DNA from: Fen-1273 sp035516035
GTDB lineage: Bacteria; Bacteroidota; Ignavibacteria; UBA10030; UBA6906
Assembly: GCA_035516035.1 (NCBI GenBank)
Contig: DATJAS010000022.1
Coordinates: 7,485 to 71,484 of the forward strand
Length of the DNA: 64,000 nt
Direction of reading: 5' to 3'
The translations under genes were made by a program, and so were the position numbers. Shown here piece after piece: positions 8,939-17,474 of this stretch; position 1 is the first letter of the stretch, and every line of letters starts with the position of its first letter. Under the pieces are notes generated by a model, which had not been told where the DNA came from, did no database searches, and saw only the letters and a list, made by a program, of their open reading frames with translations.

Positions 8939-8958
8939 GTCGGCACAGTGAGCCAATC

Positions 8959-9465
8959 GTGAAATCTCGACGATACAGAACCCGAGCCGGTGCACTTCTG
9001 ATTCCGGCGATCATGCTCCTGACTGCACACCCGGCACGTGCCCAGGTCTACGGGTCGGCTGCCCACACGGTGACGGTACAGGTGTCCGTAATTACCGCCG
9101 TCCAGGTCGCGGGAGGGTCCGTGAGCCTCAACATCAGCAACGCGAACGTCGTGGCGGGCCAGGACCAGATGACCGCAGTCGACCAGAGCACTTCGCTCCT
9201 CTGGGGCACGAACAGCAGCGCCAGGAAGATCTCCGTGGCGACGAACCTTGCGGCACCGAAGTTCACGCTGCGGCTCTTTGCGCTGAACCCGACGCAGGGA
9301 ACGGCCGCAGCCCAGGTCACACTGAGCACAATCGCACATGACCTGGTTCTCAACATCGGCAGGTCGACCGGGTCCTGCACGCTCCAGTATACCGGCACCG
9401 CCCTCGCCTCGCAGGGGACGGGGAACGATACGCACGTGATCACATTCACCGTGGCGGCCCAATGA
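8959..9465 (+). CDS. Secreted beta-rich protein, putative fibre subunit 2
   Basis: Unrecognised family. It has 168 residues from the GTG at 8959, chosen because it gives a signal peptide (VKSRRYRTRAGALLIPAIM...ARAQ) and lies just downstream of the promoter at 8908-8938. The frame could extend to 8908, but that would run through the promoter. The mature protein is Ala/Thr/Val-rich with one Cys (GSCTLQYTGTA) and ends HVITFTVAAQ. It is a paralogue of the next gene: both have a (T/S)SL(L/H)W segment, a (R/S)KI(S/T)VA segment, a CTL(Q/R)YT segment and an alternating hydrophobic C-terminal strand. A minor pilin or adapter role is inferred from position. Confidence 0.65.
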   Translation: MKSRRYRTRAGALLIPAIMLLTAHPARAQVYGSAAHTVTVQVSVITAVQVAGGSVSLNISNANVVAGQDQMTAVDQSTSLLWGTNSSARKISVATNLAAPKFTLRLFALNPTQGTAAAQVTLSTIAHDLVLNIGRSTGSCTLQYTGTALASQGTGNDTHVITFTVAAQ

Positions 9466-9926
9466 TCCCGTTCAGGTTTCGGCTGACAGGCATCCTGGCG
9501 CTCACGCTCGCCGCGCTCACGCCGGGGCGGGCGCAGCAGATCTCCATAGTGGGGGGGAACCTCCTGATGAGCGTGACGACCGGGAGCGCAGGCGCGCAGC
9601 CCGTCGCAGTCACGAGCACTACCTCCTCGCTCCACTGGAAGCGCCAGAACGTGATATCCAAGATCACCGTGGCTGCCTCCTGCCCTGGGCAGAGATTCTC
9701 GCTCGCGGTCCTGGCGACCAACCTCACGTACGGCGTCGCGGCGCCCCAGGTCTCACTCTTCAACGGCATGCTTGCGACGGACTTCGTGCTGAGCATCCCC
9801 ACCGGGAATCCGCTGAACAAAACGTGCACGCTCCGCTACACGGCGTCGTCGACGTTCGCCCAGGGGAACAGCACGGAGCTGGGGAACGACGTCTATTCAA
9901 TCACTTACACGCTGGTGGCTCAATGA
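9462..9926 (+). CDS. Secreted beta-rich protein, putative fibre subunit 3
   Basis: It has 154 residues with the signal peptide MIPFRFRLTGILALTLAALTP...RAQ. The ATG overlaps the previous stop (ATGA). It is a paralogue of the preceding protein and shares the CTLRYTASS segment and the C-terminal strand YSITYTLVAQ. It has two mature cysteines (ASCPGQRF and KTCTLRYT), compatible with a disulfide. The stop overlaps the chaperone-like gene start by four bases, so the genes are coupled. No enzymatic motif is seen; a subunit role is inferred. Confidence 0.65.
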   Translation: MIPFRFRLTGILALTLAALTPGRAQQISIVGGNLLMSVTTGSAGAQPVAVTSTTSSLHWKRQNVISKITVAASCPGQRFSLAVLATNLTYGVAAPQVSLFNGMLATDFVLSIPTGNPLNKTCTLRYTASSTFAQGNSTELGNDVYSITYTLVAQ

Positions 9927-10747
9927 GGTGCCTGGGGACCAGGCTGTACGCCGCGCTTGTGATCGCTTTCATTGCGCCTCTGGCAGTCGCACAGGTTTCA
10001 ATCATCGGCGACCTCAGCCAGGACCGCGAGGCGCACCCGGGGCAGAAATACGACGGGTCGATCCTCGTGAAGAACGACTCGAAGGAGACACAGCAGGCAA
10101 GGGTGTACCAGACCGACTATCTCTTTTCGTACGACGGGAGGAACAACTATGCCGACCCGGGGACGACGGCCCGCTCGAACGCCCGCTGGGTCGCATTCAG
10201 CCCGGCGTACGTCGTCGTTCCACCGCAGGGAACGGCAACTGTCAACTACACGGTCGCCGTCCCCGAAAGCCTGGGTCATGCGGCTCCGGCCGGTTCGTAC
10301 TGGAGCATGCTGATGGTCGAAGGCGTCCCGGCCGATTCTCCCGAATCCTCCCCCCGGGCGAAAAGTGAGAAGCCCGAGCTGGGGCTCAGGCAGACGCTCC
10401 GCTACGGCATCCAGATCGCCACGCATATCACCGGGACAGGGAAACGCTCGGTGAAATTCCTCGGCGCCCGCCTGATCAAGGTCGCCGGGAGCGGGACCGC
10501 CCTTCAGGTTGACGTGGAAGACGATGGAACGCTCTGGTTCAGGCCCGACGTTTACGTCGAGGTCTTTGATGCAAAGGGGATATCGCTCGGAAAGTTCGCC
10601 GGCCAGAAATACCGGATGTACCCGGGGACGTCAGTCAGGCAGCAGATCGATCTGCACACGATCCCGGCAGGTAAATACAAGGCGCTTGTCGTGGTGGACG
10701 CGGGGGGGGACGATGTGTTCGGCGCCCAATACGTCCTCGAGTTCTAA
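9923..10747 (+). CDS. Periplasmic immunoglobulin-fold chaperone-like protein
   Basis: It has 274 residues. The start at 9923 gives a signal peptide (MRCLGTRLYAALVIAFIAPL). The mature N-terminal half reads like a PapD/DUF916-type Ig domain: SIIGDLSQDREAHPGQKYDG, a strand with conserved Asn (LVKNDSKETQQARVYQTDY), and FSPAYVVVPPQGTATVNYTV, the pattern of pilus chaperones. The second half (VKFLGARLIKV to GAQYVLEF) forms another predicted beta-sandwich. It lies between three small subunit genes and the usher-like gene, as in chaperone-usher operons. Similarity to classical chaperones is weak by eye; Gram-positive WxL-type binding proteins share the same first domain. Confidence 0.6.
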   Translation: MRCLGTRLYAALVIAFIAPLAVAQVSIIGDLSQDREAHPGQKYDGSILVKNDSKETQQARVYQTDYLFSYDGRNNYADPGTTARSNARWVAFSPAYVVVPPQGTATVNYTVAVPESLGHAAPAGSYWSMLMVEGVPADSPESSPRAKSEKPELGLRQTLRYGIQIATHITGTGKRSVKFLGARLIKVAGSGTALQVDVEDDGTLWFRPDVYVEVFDAKGISLGKFAGQKYRMYPGTSVRQQIDLHTIPAGKYKALVVVDAGGDDVFGAQYVLEF

Positions 10748-10758
10748 ATTCTCCCACC

Positions 10759-13722
10759 GTGGAGCCCCAGGGACGCCGCCGATCATCCCCCCTCGCCCGG
10801 ATCGCCTACGCTCTCCCGGTCCTTCTCGCCATTATCAGCTCCGCCGTCCCTGCACAGACCCCCTGCGTTGACCTCACACGCGCGGACGACGGCGTGCTGG
10901 CGGCCGTGCCCGGAAAAATTCTCAGCGTCGCCGTCGTTGCCACGAACAGGTCCGCGGTCGAGCGCCGCCTGGAATCGCGCCTTGTCCTGCCCCCCTCCTG
11001 GAGAAGCCTCACCCCCGACGGGCCGTTCACGATCGGCGGTGCGCAGGCGGACACGCGCCTGCTGAGCTTTGCCGTTCCGGCGTCGGCCCCGGCCGGAACG
11101 TACCACCTGTCGTTCAGCGTCTCCGACAACGGGATCCCCCCTTGCAGGAGCGAGCTTGCGCTCGATGTCGTCGTCGGGTCGTACCGGCGCATCGATCTCC
11201 AGCTCGAAGACCCCCCGCGGTTCCTGATCGCGGGTGCCTCCTGCATCGCCGCCTTCGTGGTGAAGAACCTCGGCAACGAAGAGAGCACCTTTTTCCTCTC
11301 CGCGCGCGGGGGCCAGGTCCTGAGCGCTGTCCCGGAGTCGAGCGCTGTCACGCTCGCTCCGCTGGAAGCGCGCCGCATGACGATGACGATCAGCGCAGCC
11401 GCTGACGCCGGCGAGAACATCAGGGAAGTCGTCGCCCTCCGTGCCGTGCTCGGGCGGGATACGACTGTCGCCGTGAGCGCCACTTGTCTCCTGGAAGTGG
11501 TTCCCCGGGTGAGCGCAGGGGAGGCCAGGTTCCACGAGATCCCACTCGCCGTGAAGATCCGCGCGGCGGGTGAATCCGGCCAGTCGGGAGGCCAGATGGA
11601 AGTCGCGGGGGGGGGAACGCTGACCGACAGGGGAACCGAACGGGTCGACCTTCTGCTGCGCACGCCCGACATACAGACGAAATCCATCCTCGGCCTCCAC
11701 GACGAGTACCGCGCGAGCTATCTTTCCGAGTCGGCGCAGGTCGCCCTCGGCGACAGGGCATACGAGCTTTCCCCGCTGACCGAGCTTGCCCGCTATGCCT
11801 TCGGGGCGTACGGGAAGGTGACGTCGGGCGATCTCACCGCGGGGGGGTTCGTCAACCAGACGCGCTTTTACTCTCCCGTGCAGCGGGAACAGGCCGGCTT
11901 CGTGGGATACGGGGTGACTCCCGGTCTCGACCTGAGCGCGAACTTCCTGAGGAAGGAAGACTATCGTACGAGCAACGTCGCGACCGCGCGCGGCATCGTC
12001 CGTCCGGCGGAAGGGACGTCCCTTGACCTTGAGTACGGCATGAGCACGCTCGACGGCGCTGCCGACGACGCCTACGCCGCGCGCCTGCTCGGGAACCAGG
12101 ACTGGGTGTCGTACGAGGCGCGCTTCGTGCACGCGGGTCCGTCGTACGGGGGCTACTACCGCGACGTGAATCTCACGAGCGCATCGGTCAACGCCCGGCC
12201 GTGGGAAAACCTCCGCCTGGAGGCATTTGCGCAGGAACAACGGCAGAATTTGCTGGATGACACGCTCCAGCTCGTCGCGCCGCGGGACAGGTACATGCAG
12301 TTCGGCGCAGGGTGGGGGGAGCTGTTCTCGGTCTACTACCGCCAGGTCGAATCGCGGGACCTCCTCCCCGTGCCCAAGTTCGACAGGATCGAGCGCACGG
12401 TCCAGATGCGGAGCGGCTGGTCGTTCCCTGACGGGAATCTCTACGCGAGCCTCGACCTGGGGGGGAGCAGGGAATACATCCTGCAGAACTCGGGGCCCCT
12501 GCGCCGCGTGCAGCTCTCGGCCAGCGTCAGGCCGGAGGCCCACCAGTCGTACGGATGCACGGTCGAATACGAGGAGGAGCCGAACCTGTACGCCGGCCAG
12601 CAGATGGAAACGTGGTCGGGGAGCGTGAGCGCCGCCTTCGAAGTGGCGGCCAGGATGCACGTGCTGTGCGCCATCTACGGCACGAGGATCGCCGTTCCGT
12701 TCGTCCAGTCGTACTCGCTCGCGGACCTCAGCGTTGCCTACGAGCTCCCGTTCAGGCACACGATCACGGTCCGGGGAAGGCAGAGCATATTTGCCCCCGG
12801 CGACGCCGGGAAAGACCAGGCATATCTGGTGGAGTACTCGATTCCCCTTTCCGTCCCCGTCAGCCGGCTCACCGGGTCAGGCGTGCTCAGGGGGCGCGTG
12901 ACGGACGAGATCACGCGCGGCGCGCTGAGCAACGTCGTCATTTATGCGGGCGGAGCGACGGCGGTGACTGATGATGCGGGAGAATATGAGTTCCCTTCGC
13001 TGAAGCCGGACGTCTATGCCCTTCAGGTCGACCTGGGGAGCGCCGGCGTGGGGCGCGTGACCGTGCGCCCGGCGCCGTTTCTCGTGACCGTCCTCGGTGG
13101 AGAGGAGGCGCGCCTTGATATCAGCGTCATCCCCTCGTCGTCGATCGCAGGTGAAATCGCCGTGTACGACTTCAGCGAACCCGCCCAGAGGGACACCTCC
13201 CCGGGTGAGGTCACCCGCACAGGTGCGGTGCCGGGCGTGCTCCTTGAGCTTGCCGGTCCGGAAGGAACGATCCGCAGGTTTACCGACAGCAGGGGGAGGT
13301 TCCGCTTCGATGATCTCCGGCCGGGCGCGTGGGTGCTCCGCCTTTGGTCCGAGAGTCTCCCGGAGTACCACTACCACGAGCGGGATTCGGTCCCCTTCGC
13401 ATTGCTTCCCGGGACGCACGTGGATACGACGTTCCGTGTTCTGCCGAAGCGGAGGATGATCAGGATACTGAAGGAAGGAATGATCCGGGAGGGCTGGGGG
13501 CCGCAGGTGCCGAAGCCCTCTCAGAGTCCCGCCGGGCCGAACGCCCCGGGCGCAAAACCGTCCGGAGGGCCCGCGAAGCCCGGCGCCCCGTCGCCCCGTC
13601 CCGGGAACCCGCGCGGCGCGACCGCGCCGTGGCTCCGGCTGCACGGCCGTGAAATTCGGCTCGCATGCTGGAGAGCGAACGTCGTCGCCTGCCGCGACGC
13701 CGGCACGCTGCCTGCGCAGTAA
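10759..13722 (+). CDS. Usher-like outer-membrane beta-barrel with carboxypeptidase-regulatory-like domains
   Basis: It has 987 residues from a GTG (MEPQGRRRSSPLARIAYALP), with a signal peptide ending near VPAQT. Residues ~40-250 form two Ig/CARDB-like domains. Residues ~270-700 show alternating aromatic strands typical of a large barrel (GDRAYELSPLTELARYAF near 331, FGAYGKVTSGDLTAGGF, LSVAYELPFRHTITVRGRQ). Residues ~710-765 and ~825-865 are carboxypeptidase-regulatory-like domains (GRVTDEITRGALSNVVIYAG; FTDSRGRFRFDDLRPGAW). The tail is Pro/Gly/Ala-rich. Position directly after a chaperone-like gene suggests it exports and assembles the small subunits, like FimD, though no classical usher signature is seen. 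It could instead be an unrelated surface protein. Confidence 0.6.
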   Translation: MEPQGRRRSSPLARIAYALPVLLAIISSAVPAQTPCVDLTRADDGVLAAVPGKILSVAVVATNRSAVERRLESRLVLPPSWRSLTPDGPFTIGGAQADTRLLSFAVPASAPAGTYHLSFSVSDNGIPPCRSELALDVVVGSYRRIDLQLEDPPRFLIAGASCIAAFVVKNLGNEESTFFLSARGGQVLSAVPESSAVTLAPLEARRMTMTISAAADAGENIREVVALRAVLGRDTTVAVSATCLLEVVPRVSAGEARFHEIPLAVKIRAAGESGQSGGQMEVAGGGTLTDRGTERVDLLLRTPDIQTKSILGLHDEYRASYLSESAQVALGDRAYELSPLTELARYAFGAYGKVTSGDLTAGGFVNQTRFYSPVQREQAGFVGYGVTPGLDLSANFLRKEDYRTSNVATARGIVRPAEGTSLDLEYGMSTLDGAADDAYAARLLGNQDWVSYEARFVHAGPSYGGYYRDVNLTSASVNARPWENLRLEAFAQEQRQNLLDDTLQLVAPRDRYMQFGAGWGELFSVYYRQVESRDLLPVPKFDRIERTVQMRSGWSFPDGNLYASLDLGGSREYILQNSGPLRRVQLSASVRPEAHQSYGCTVEYEEEPNLYAGQQMETWSGSVSAAFEVAARMHVLCAIYGTRIAVPFVQSYSLADLSVAYELPFRHTITVRGRQSIFAPGDAGKDQAYLVEYSIPLSVPVSRLTGSGVLRGRVTDEITRGALSNVVIYAGGATAVTDDAGEYEFPSLKPDVYALQVDLGSAGVGRVTVRPAPFLVTVLGGEEARLDISVIPSSSIAGEIAVYDFSEPAQRDTSPGEVTRTGAVPGVLLELAGPEGTIRRFTDSRGRFRFDDLRPGAWVLRLWSESLPEYHYHERDSVPFALLPGTHVDTTFRVLPKRRMIRILKEGMIREGWGPQVPKPSQSPAGPNAPGAKPSGGPAKPGAPSPRPGNPRGATAPWLRLHGREIRLACWRANVVACRDAGTLPAQ

Positions 13723-13803
13723 CGCCCGCGCTCCTGCATTTCTTCCCCGGATGTCCGACGGGGATGGCTGCCTGCTCGCCCTCTTGCCGGCAGGGCTCCC
13801 CCA

Positions 13804-14478
13804 TCAGGGGATATCGCGGTTCTCGATGATGCGCTGACCCGGGGCGTCCTCTACTGACGCGCTGACAAGCGCGGCGGCGACCCGCGACGCTTCCACGGGG
13901 CGGATCCGCCGGGGCGAGAGGAACGCAAGCCGGCCGGCCAGGCGCTCAAATCTTCTCGGGCCGGGGCGCTCCCCGACGAGCAACGAGGGGCGGACGATCG
14001 TGACCGACCGGTAGCCGAGTTCGCCGACCGCATGCTCCAGTTCTCCCTTGACGCGGTTGTAGAACACCCGCGAGTGAGGATCCGCGCCCAGTGCGCTTAC
14101 CAGGAGAAAGTGACGCGCCCCTCCTTCCAGGCCGAGCCGCGCAACGTGCAGCGCATAATCGAAGTCTACGCGGCGGAACGCCTCCTCGGTGCCCGCATCG
14201 TGCATCGTCGTTCCGAGCGCGCAGAAGACCGCATCAACCCGGAAGAGGTCGGCGCTGTGGTCGAGGCTCTCATAGTCGACTTTTCTGATCCAGAGCCGCT
14301 CCGATTCGAGCGTCGTGTGGAGCGTGCGGCGCACAAGCGCGATAATGCGCGTGCACCCTGGCTCGCCGAGGAGGAGGTCCACGCATTCGCGGCCCACGAG
14401 GCCCGTCGCCCCGGCCACCACCGCGGACGCCGGGGAGGAGGACGTCATATGTCGGGTGTCGCTTTCTTCGATGTCCAT
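13804..14478 (-). CDS. NAD(P)-binding Rossmann protein, atypical short-chain reductase (HTATIP2/YwnB-like)
   Basis: It has 224 residues; an internal ATG (MTSSSPASAVV) at residue 11 is an alternative start. The N-terminus has the glycine-rich dinucleotide motif VVAGATGLVGRECVDLLL, followed by VDAVFCALGTT and HFLLVSALGADPHSRVFYNR with VKGELE, the arrangement of TIP30-like NAD(P)H-binding proteins. The substrate is unknown. It is convergent with the usher-like gene and not obviously in an operon. Confidence 0.8.
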   Translation of the reverse strand: MDIEESDTRHMTSSSPASAVVAGATGLVGRECVDLLLGEPGCTRIIALVRRTLHTTLESERLWIRKVDYESLDHSADLFRVDAVFCALGTTMHDAGTEEAFRRVDFDYALHVARLGLEGGARHFLLVSALGADPHSRVFYNRVKGELEHAVGELGYRSVTIVRPSLLVGERPGPRRFERLAGRLAFLSPRRIRPVEASRVAAALVSASVEDAPGQRIIENRDIP

Positions 14479-14581
14479 GTGAGAATTGTGGCAAACTCCG
14501 GCGGCCGCCGAAGGGCGGAAGGCAAAGCCGAAGTGTGAGAAGGGTAAAATCCCGGCGGGTTCCGGTGCGCGCGGGCGAAGT

Positions 14582-14953
14582 TCAGGCCTGGCGGATGCGC
14601 GCTTCCGTGTTATATCCCCGCTCGCCGAACGGCTCGAGCTTCTCGATCCAGATCTGCTCGATGAGCGTGAGCTCGTCCTCGAGGTTGAAGTGCGGATCGT
14701 CCTTGACTTTCACCGTCTCCAGGATCTCGAACTTGAACGCCCTCTCCCCGAACTCCTTCCAGTCCTTCTGGAGTGCAGGGTTCCTGTGGCTGCCCGTCGC
14801 GAGCATGAACCTGTGGCTGTTGAGCGGTCCGTGGAGGTTGAGGCTGCTCCCCAGGTACACCTTGCCGTTCACGGTGTTCCTGATGGCAAATACGCCTGCG
14901 GTTTTCGGCTGTTCCTTGTACTCCCGCTTGATGTCTCTTTTTGATTTTTCCAT
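14582..14953 (-). CDS. GIY-YIG nuclease-fold protein
   Basis: It has 123 residues. The fold is recognised from GVFAIRNTVNGKVYLGSSLN, a variant in which the usual GIY..YIG reads GVF..YLG, followed by HRFMLATGSHRNPALQKDW and FKFEILETV. A C-terminal Glu (LEDELTLIEQIWIEKL) and the tail ERGYNTEARIRQ match small stand-alone GIY-YIG proteins. DNA cleavage is known for the family, but no target can be inferred. A dispersed repeat begins eight bases upstream of its start. Confidence 0.8.
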   Translation of the reverse strand: MEKSKRDIKREYKEQPKTAGVFAIRNTVNGKVYLGSSLNLHGPLNSHRFMLATGSHRNPALQKDWKEFGERAFKFEILETVKVKDDPHFNLEDELTLIEQIWIEKLEPFGERGYNTEARIRQA

Positions 14954-14960
14954 CGTTACG

Positions 14961-15020
14961 TGTCATTGCGAGCGGCGGCGCCTTCGGCGCCGTGGCGCCA
15001 AGGGCGCCACGAAGCAATCC
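14961..15020. repeat. Dispersed palindromic repeat, copy 1
   Basis: Begins TGTCATTGCGAG and ends GAAGCAATCC, enclosing GGCGCC-rich nested palindromes. Related copies are at 32898, 38172, 47969 and 52306. Noncoding, between the GIY-YIG gene and the histidine-kinase promoter. Confidence 0.75.
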
Positions 15021-15066
15021 GGGCACACCGAAACTACGCACATCGCACGCCAGTCGCAACTCCCTC

Positions 15067-15098
15067 TTTGACTTTTCTCCGGTGTGTCTCTATATTAG
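15067..15098 (+). promoter_or_regulatory. Bacteroidota-type promoter (TTTG-N20-TATATTAG)
   Basis: A -33 TTTG at 15067-15070 and a -7 TATATTAG at 15091-15098 (one mismatch to TAnnTTTG) have the exact 20-base spacer. The transcript would begin near 15104, so the kinase mRNA is either almost leaderless (GTG at 15105) or starts at the ATG at 15135. Confidence 0.55.
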
Positions 15099-15134
15099 TT
15101 CCGTGTGGACGGTTCTTTTCCAGTAAAGACAGGC

Positions 15135-16658
15135 ATGGAGGGATTCGACAGTCGGTCGCGCGCCGCGCAGGCGGCGTCGGGGGCGGTCGGGATGGGAGAG
15201 GGGGGCGACGGACGGCTCCGGCCCGCGTACGCGCTCCTGGATGAGCTCGTCAACGGTTCGCCCGAGGCGCTCGTCGCCCTGTCTGCGGCGGGCGCCATCC
15301 TGTTCTGGAACCGCGGCGCAGAAGCCCTCTACGGGTTTTCCGCCGCCGAAGCGGAGAGCCGCTCCCTCCTTCCGCTGGTCGTACCCTCCGATCGCCAGGC
15401 GGAAACGCGCGACGCATTTGAACAGGCGCTCCGCACCGGTCACGCGAACGGCGAATCCGTACGCTGCCGCAGGGACGGGACACGGCTCCCGGTCGAAGTC
15501 CTCTTCACCTGCATCCGGGATCCCCGCGGCGAGGTTGCGTTCGTCGCCCTGAGCGAGCGCGACATTTCCATCCGCATGCGGGCGTACGACGCCCTCCGCA
15601 GACTCTCCTCCATCGTCGAATACTCCGACGACGCCATCATCAGCGAGACTCTCGACGGCATTATCCTGAGCTGGAACGCCGGCGCGACCCGCCTCTACGG
15701 CTACGAGGCCGAGGAGGTGATCGGGAGGCCGATCACCCTCCTTGCCCCCGAGGAGCGCGACCATGAGCCCTTCGAGCTCCTCCAGCGAATACGCCGCGGC
15801 GAGCGGGTCGAGCACTACAACACCGTCCGCCGCCGCAAGGACGGGACCTGCCTGGATGTCTCCGCGACGATCTCGCCGATACGGGACGGCACCGGCGCCG
15901 TCGCCGGGGCGTCGCTGATCGCGCGCGATATCACGGAGGAGATGCGCCTCCGCAGGCAGCTCGACGAGATCGGCCGCCAGCGCGCTGAGGATCTCCGTCG
16001 CTTTGTCTCGTCCGTGCAGAAGGCGCAGGAGGAGGAGCGGGGGCGGATCTCGCGCGAGCTCCACGACGACATTGGCCAGCGGCTGACGGGACTGAAGCTC
16101 CGCCTGGAAGTCCTGGAGGACGAGATTGCCGGGGCCTCTCCCGCGGGCGCCTCGTCCCTCTCCGGCGTGACGCGGGAGATCGAGGCGATGATGGCGGAGG
16201 TAAAGCGGATCTCGTCGAACCTCCATCCGGCGGAGCTCGACGATTTCGGCCTCGTCAGCGCGCTCAATCTCCTCTGCAGGGACTTCGGGAAGTCGTGCGG
16301 GATCACCGTGACGTTTCAACAGGGTCCGGCGATGCCGTACGGCAAAGACATCGAGATCGCCCTCTACAGGATCGCCCAGGAGGGGCTCGCGAATATCGCC
16401 CATCACGCCGGGGCGGGATCCGTGCTGGTCCGCCTTGCGCATCTCCAGGGGGTCGTTTCGCTGCTGATCGAGGACGACGGCCGGGGGTTCGACGCCGCCC
16501 GTCTGCGCGCGCATGGGGGGCTCCACGCCGGGCTCGGGTTGATCAGCATGAAGGAGCGGGCACAGCTCTTCGGCGGCTCCATGTACCTCACGTCGGCCCC
16601 GGGGCAGGGGACGCGGATTCACGTCGAGATTCCGCTGCCGAAGGGAGGGGGGGCGTGA
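15135..16658 (+). CDS. PAS-domain sensor histidine kinase (NarX/HisKA_3 type)
   Basis: Soluble sensor kinase, 507 residues from the ATG at 15135 (517 if the GTG at 15105 is used). There is no membrane segment. Two PAS domains are seen: LDELVNGSPEALVALSAAGA... with WNRGAEALYGFSAAEAESR, and SSIVEYSDDAIISETLDGII... with WNAGATRLYGYEAEEVIGRP. A HisKA_3 dimerisation domain follows, with the phospho-acceptor His in RISRELHDDIGQRLTGLKL. The HATPase part has IAQEGLANIAHHA, IEDDGRGFD and GLGLISMKERAQLFGG. It overlaps the response regulator start (GTGA), so the two form a two-component system. The signal is unknown; PAS domains suggest a redox or small-molecule ligand. Confidence 0.92.
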   Translation: MEGFDSRSRAAQAASGAVGMGEGGDGRLRPAYALLDELVNGSPEALVALSAAGAILFWNRGAEALYGFSAAEAESRSLLPLVVPSDRQAETRDAFEQALRTGHANGESVRCRRDGTRLPVEVLFTCIRDPRGEVAFVALSERDISIRMRAYDALRRLSSIVEYSDDAIISETLDGIILSWNAGATRLYGYEAEEVIGRPITLLAPEERDHEPFELLQRIRRGERVEHYNTVRRRKDGTCLDVSATISPIRDGTGAVAGASLIARDITEEMRLRRQLDEIGRQRAEDLRRFVSSVQKAQEEERGRISRELHDDIGQRLTGLKLRLEVLEDEIAGASPAGASSLSGVTREIEAMMAEVKRISSNLHPAELDDFGLVSALNLLCRDFGKSCGITVTFQQGPAMPYGKDIEIALYRIAQEGLANIAHHAGAGSVLVRLAHLQGVVSLLIEDDGRGFDAARLRAHGGLHAGLGLISMKERAQLFGGSMYLTSAPGQGTRIHVEIPLPKGGGA

Positions 16659-17317
16659 AGAAGATCCGGATCCTCATCGCCGATGATCACAGCGTCGTGC
16701 GGGAGGGGCTGCGGGCCCTCCTCGGCAGGGTGGAGGACTTTGACGTCATTGCCGAGGCCGCCGACGGGGAGGAGGCGGTCCGCCTCGTCCGCGAAAAGAA
16801 GCCGGATGTCGCCATGCTCGATATCTCCATGCCGGCGGTGAACGGTATCGAGGCCACGCGGCAGATCCGGCGCTCGAACCCGGATACGAAGATCCTCATC
16901 TTCACGATGTACGAGAACGAAGAGTACGTCTACCAGATGGTCGCAGCGGGGGCCAACGGGTATGTCCTGAAGGATGCGGGAAAACACGACCTGATCGCCG
17001 CCGTCCGCGCCATCCAGTACGGCGGGCGGTTCTTCAGCCCGGGGGTGTCCCGACTGATCATCGACGAATTCATCCGGCGCTCCCGCGAGGCTTCCCCCGC
17101 GCCCCCCGCCCGGTCGGAGCTGACCACCCGCGAGTCCGAAATCCTCCAGTACATCGCCTCGGGGCTCACCAACGCCGAGATCGCCCGCAAGCTCTTCCTG
17201 AGCGTCAGGACGGTGAACACGCACCGCACGAACCTGATGCACAAGCTGGACGTCCACAACACGGCCGGCCTGGTCCGGTACGCACTGGAAAACGGGCTGG
17301 TGGCCTCCCAGCCCTGA
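16655..17317 (+). CDS. NarL/FixJ-family response regulator
   Basis: It has 220 residues, starting at GTG (VKKIRILIADDHSVVREGL) overlapping the kinase stop. The receiver domain has the acidic pair DD, the phosphorylated Asp in VAMLDISMPAVNG, a Thr/Phe switch region (ILIFTMYENEEY) and the conserved Lys in YVLKDAGKHDL. The C-terminal LuxR-type helix-turn-helix reads LTTRESEILQYIASGLTNAE, then ARKLFLSVRTVNTHRTNLM. Partner of the kinase immediately upstream. Targets unknown. Confidence 0.95.
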   Translation: MKKIRILIADDHSVVREGLRALLGRVEDFDVIAEAADGEEAVRLVREKKPDVAMLDISMPAVNGIEATRQIRRSNPDTKILIFTMYENEEYVYQMVAAGANGYVLKDAGKHDLIAAVRAIQYGGRFFSPGVSRLIIDEFIRRSREASPAPPARSELTTRESEILQYIASGLTNAEIARKLFLSVRTVNTHRTNLMHKLDVHNTAGLVRYALENGLVASQP

Positions 17318-17320
17318 CCC

Positions 17321-17341
17321 GGCGCCCCTCCCCGGGGCGCC
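17321..17341 (+). terminator. GC-rich hairpin after the response regulator gene
   Basis: An eight-base perfect stem GGCGCCCC / GGGGCGCC with a five-base loop begins four bases after the stop codon. There is no T-run after it, so termination may be weak or Rho-assisted. Confidence 0.45.
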
Positions 17342-17474
17342 TCCCCTCCCTCTACGGTGTTTACACGACCCCCCCTGCGCCAAGTGCGCAATCTGCAAAT
17401 TACGCCCCTTGCCCGAGTGCCTCTCTCCCCGCGTTTTGCGAGGTTTATGCCCGAAAACAATCGGGAGGTACGCT

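Noticed and set aside
10783..12759. 658-residue minus-strand frame opposite the usher-like gene
   Set aside because: Arg/His/Pro-rich shadow with no signal peptide or motifs, and the plus frame has a signal peptide and periodic beta-strands.
14961..15020. CRISPR-like or tRNA-like structure in the palindromic repeats
   Set aside because: Copies are single, unequally spaced and far apart, without spacers, and none folds into a cloverleaf with a TTCRA loop.
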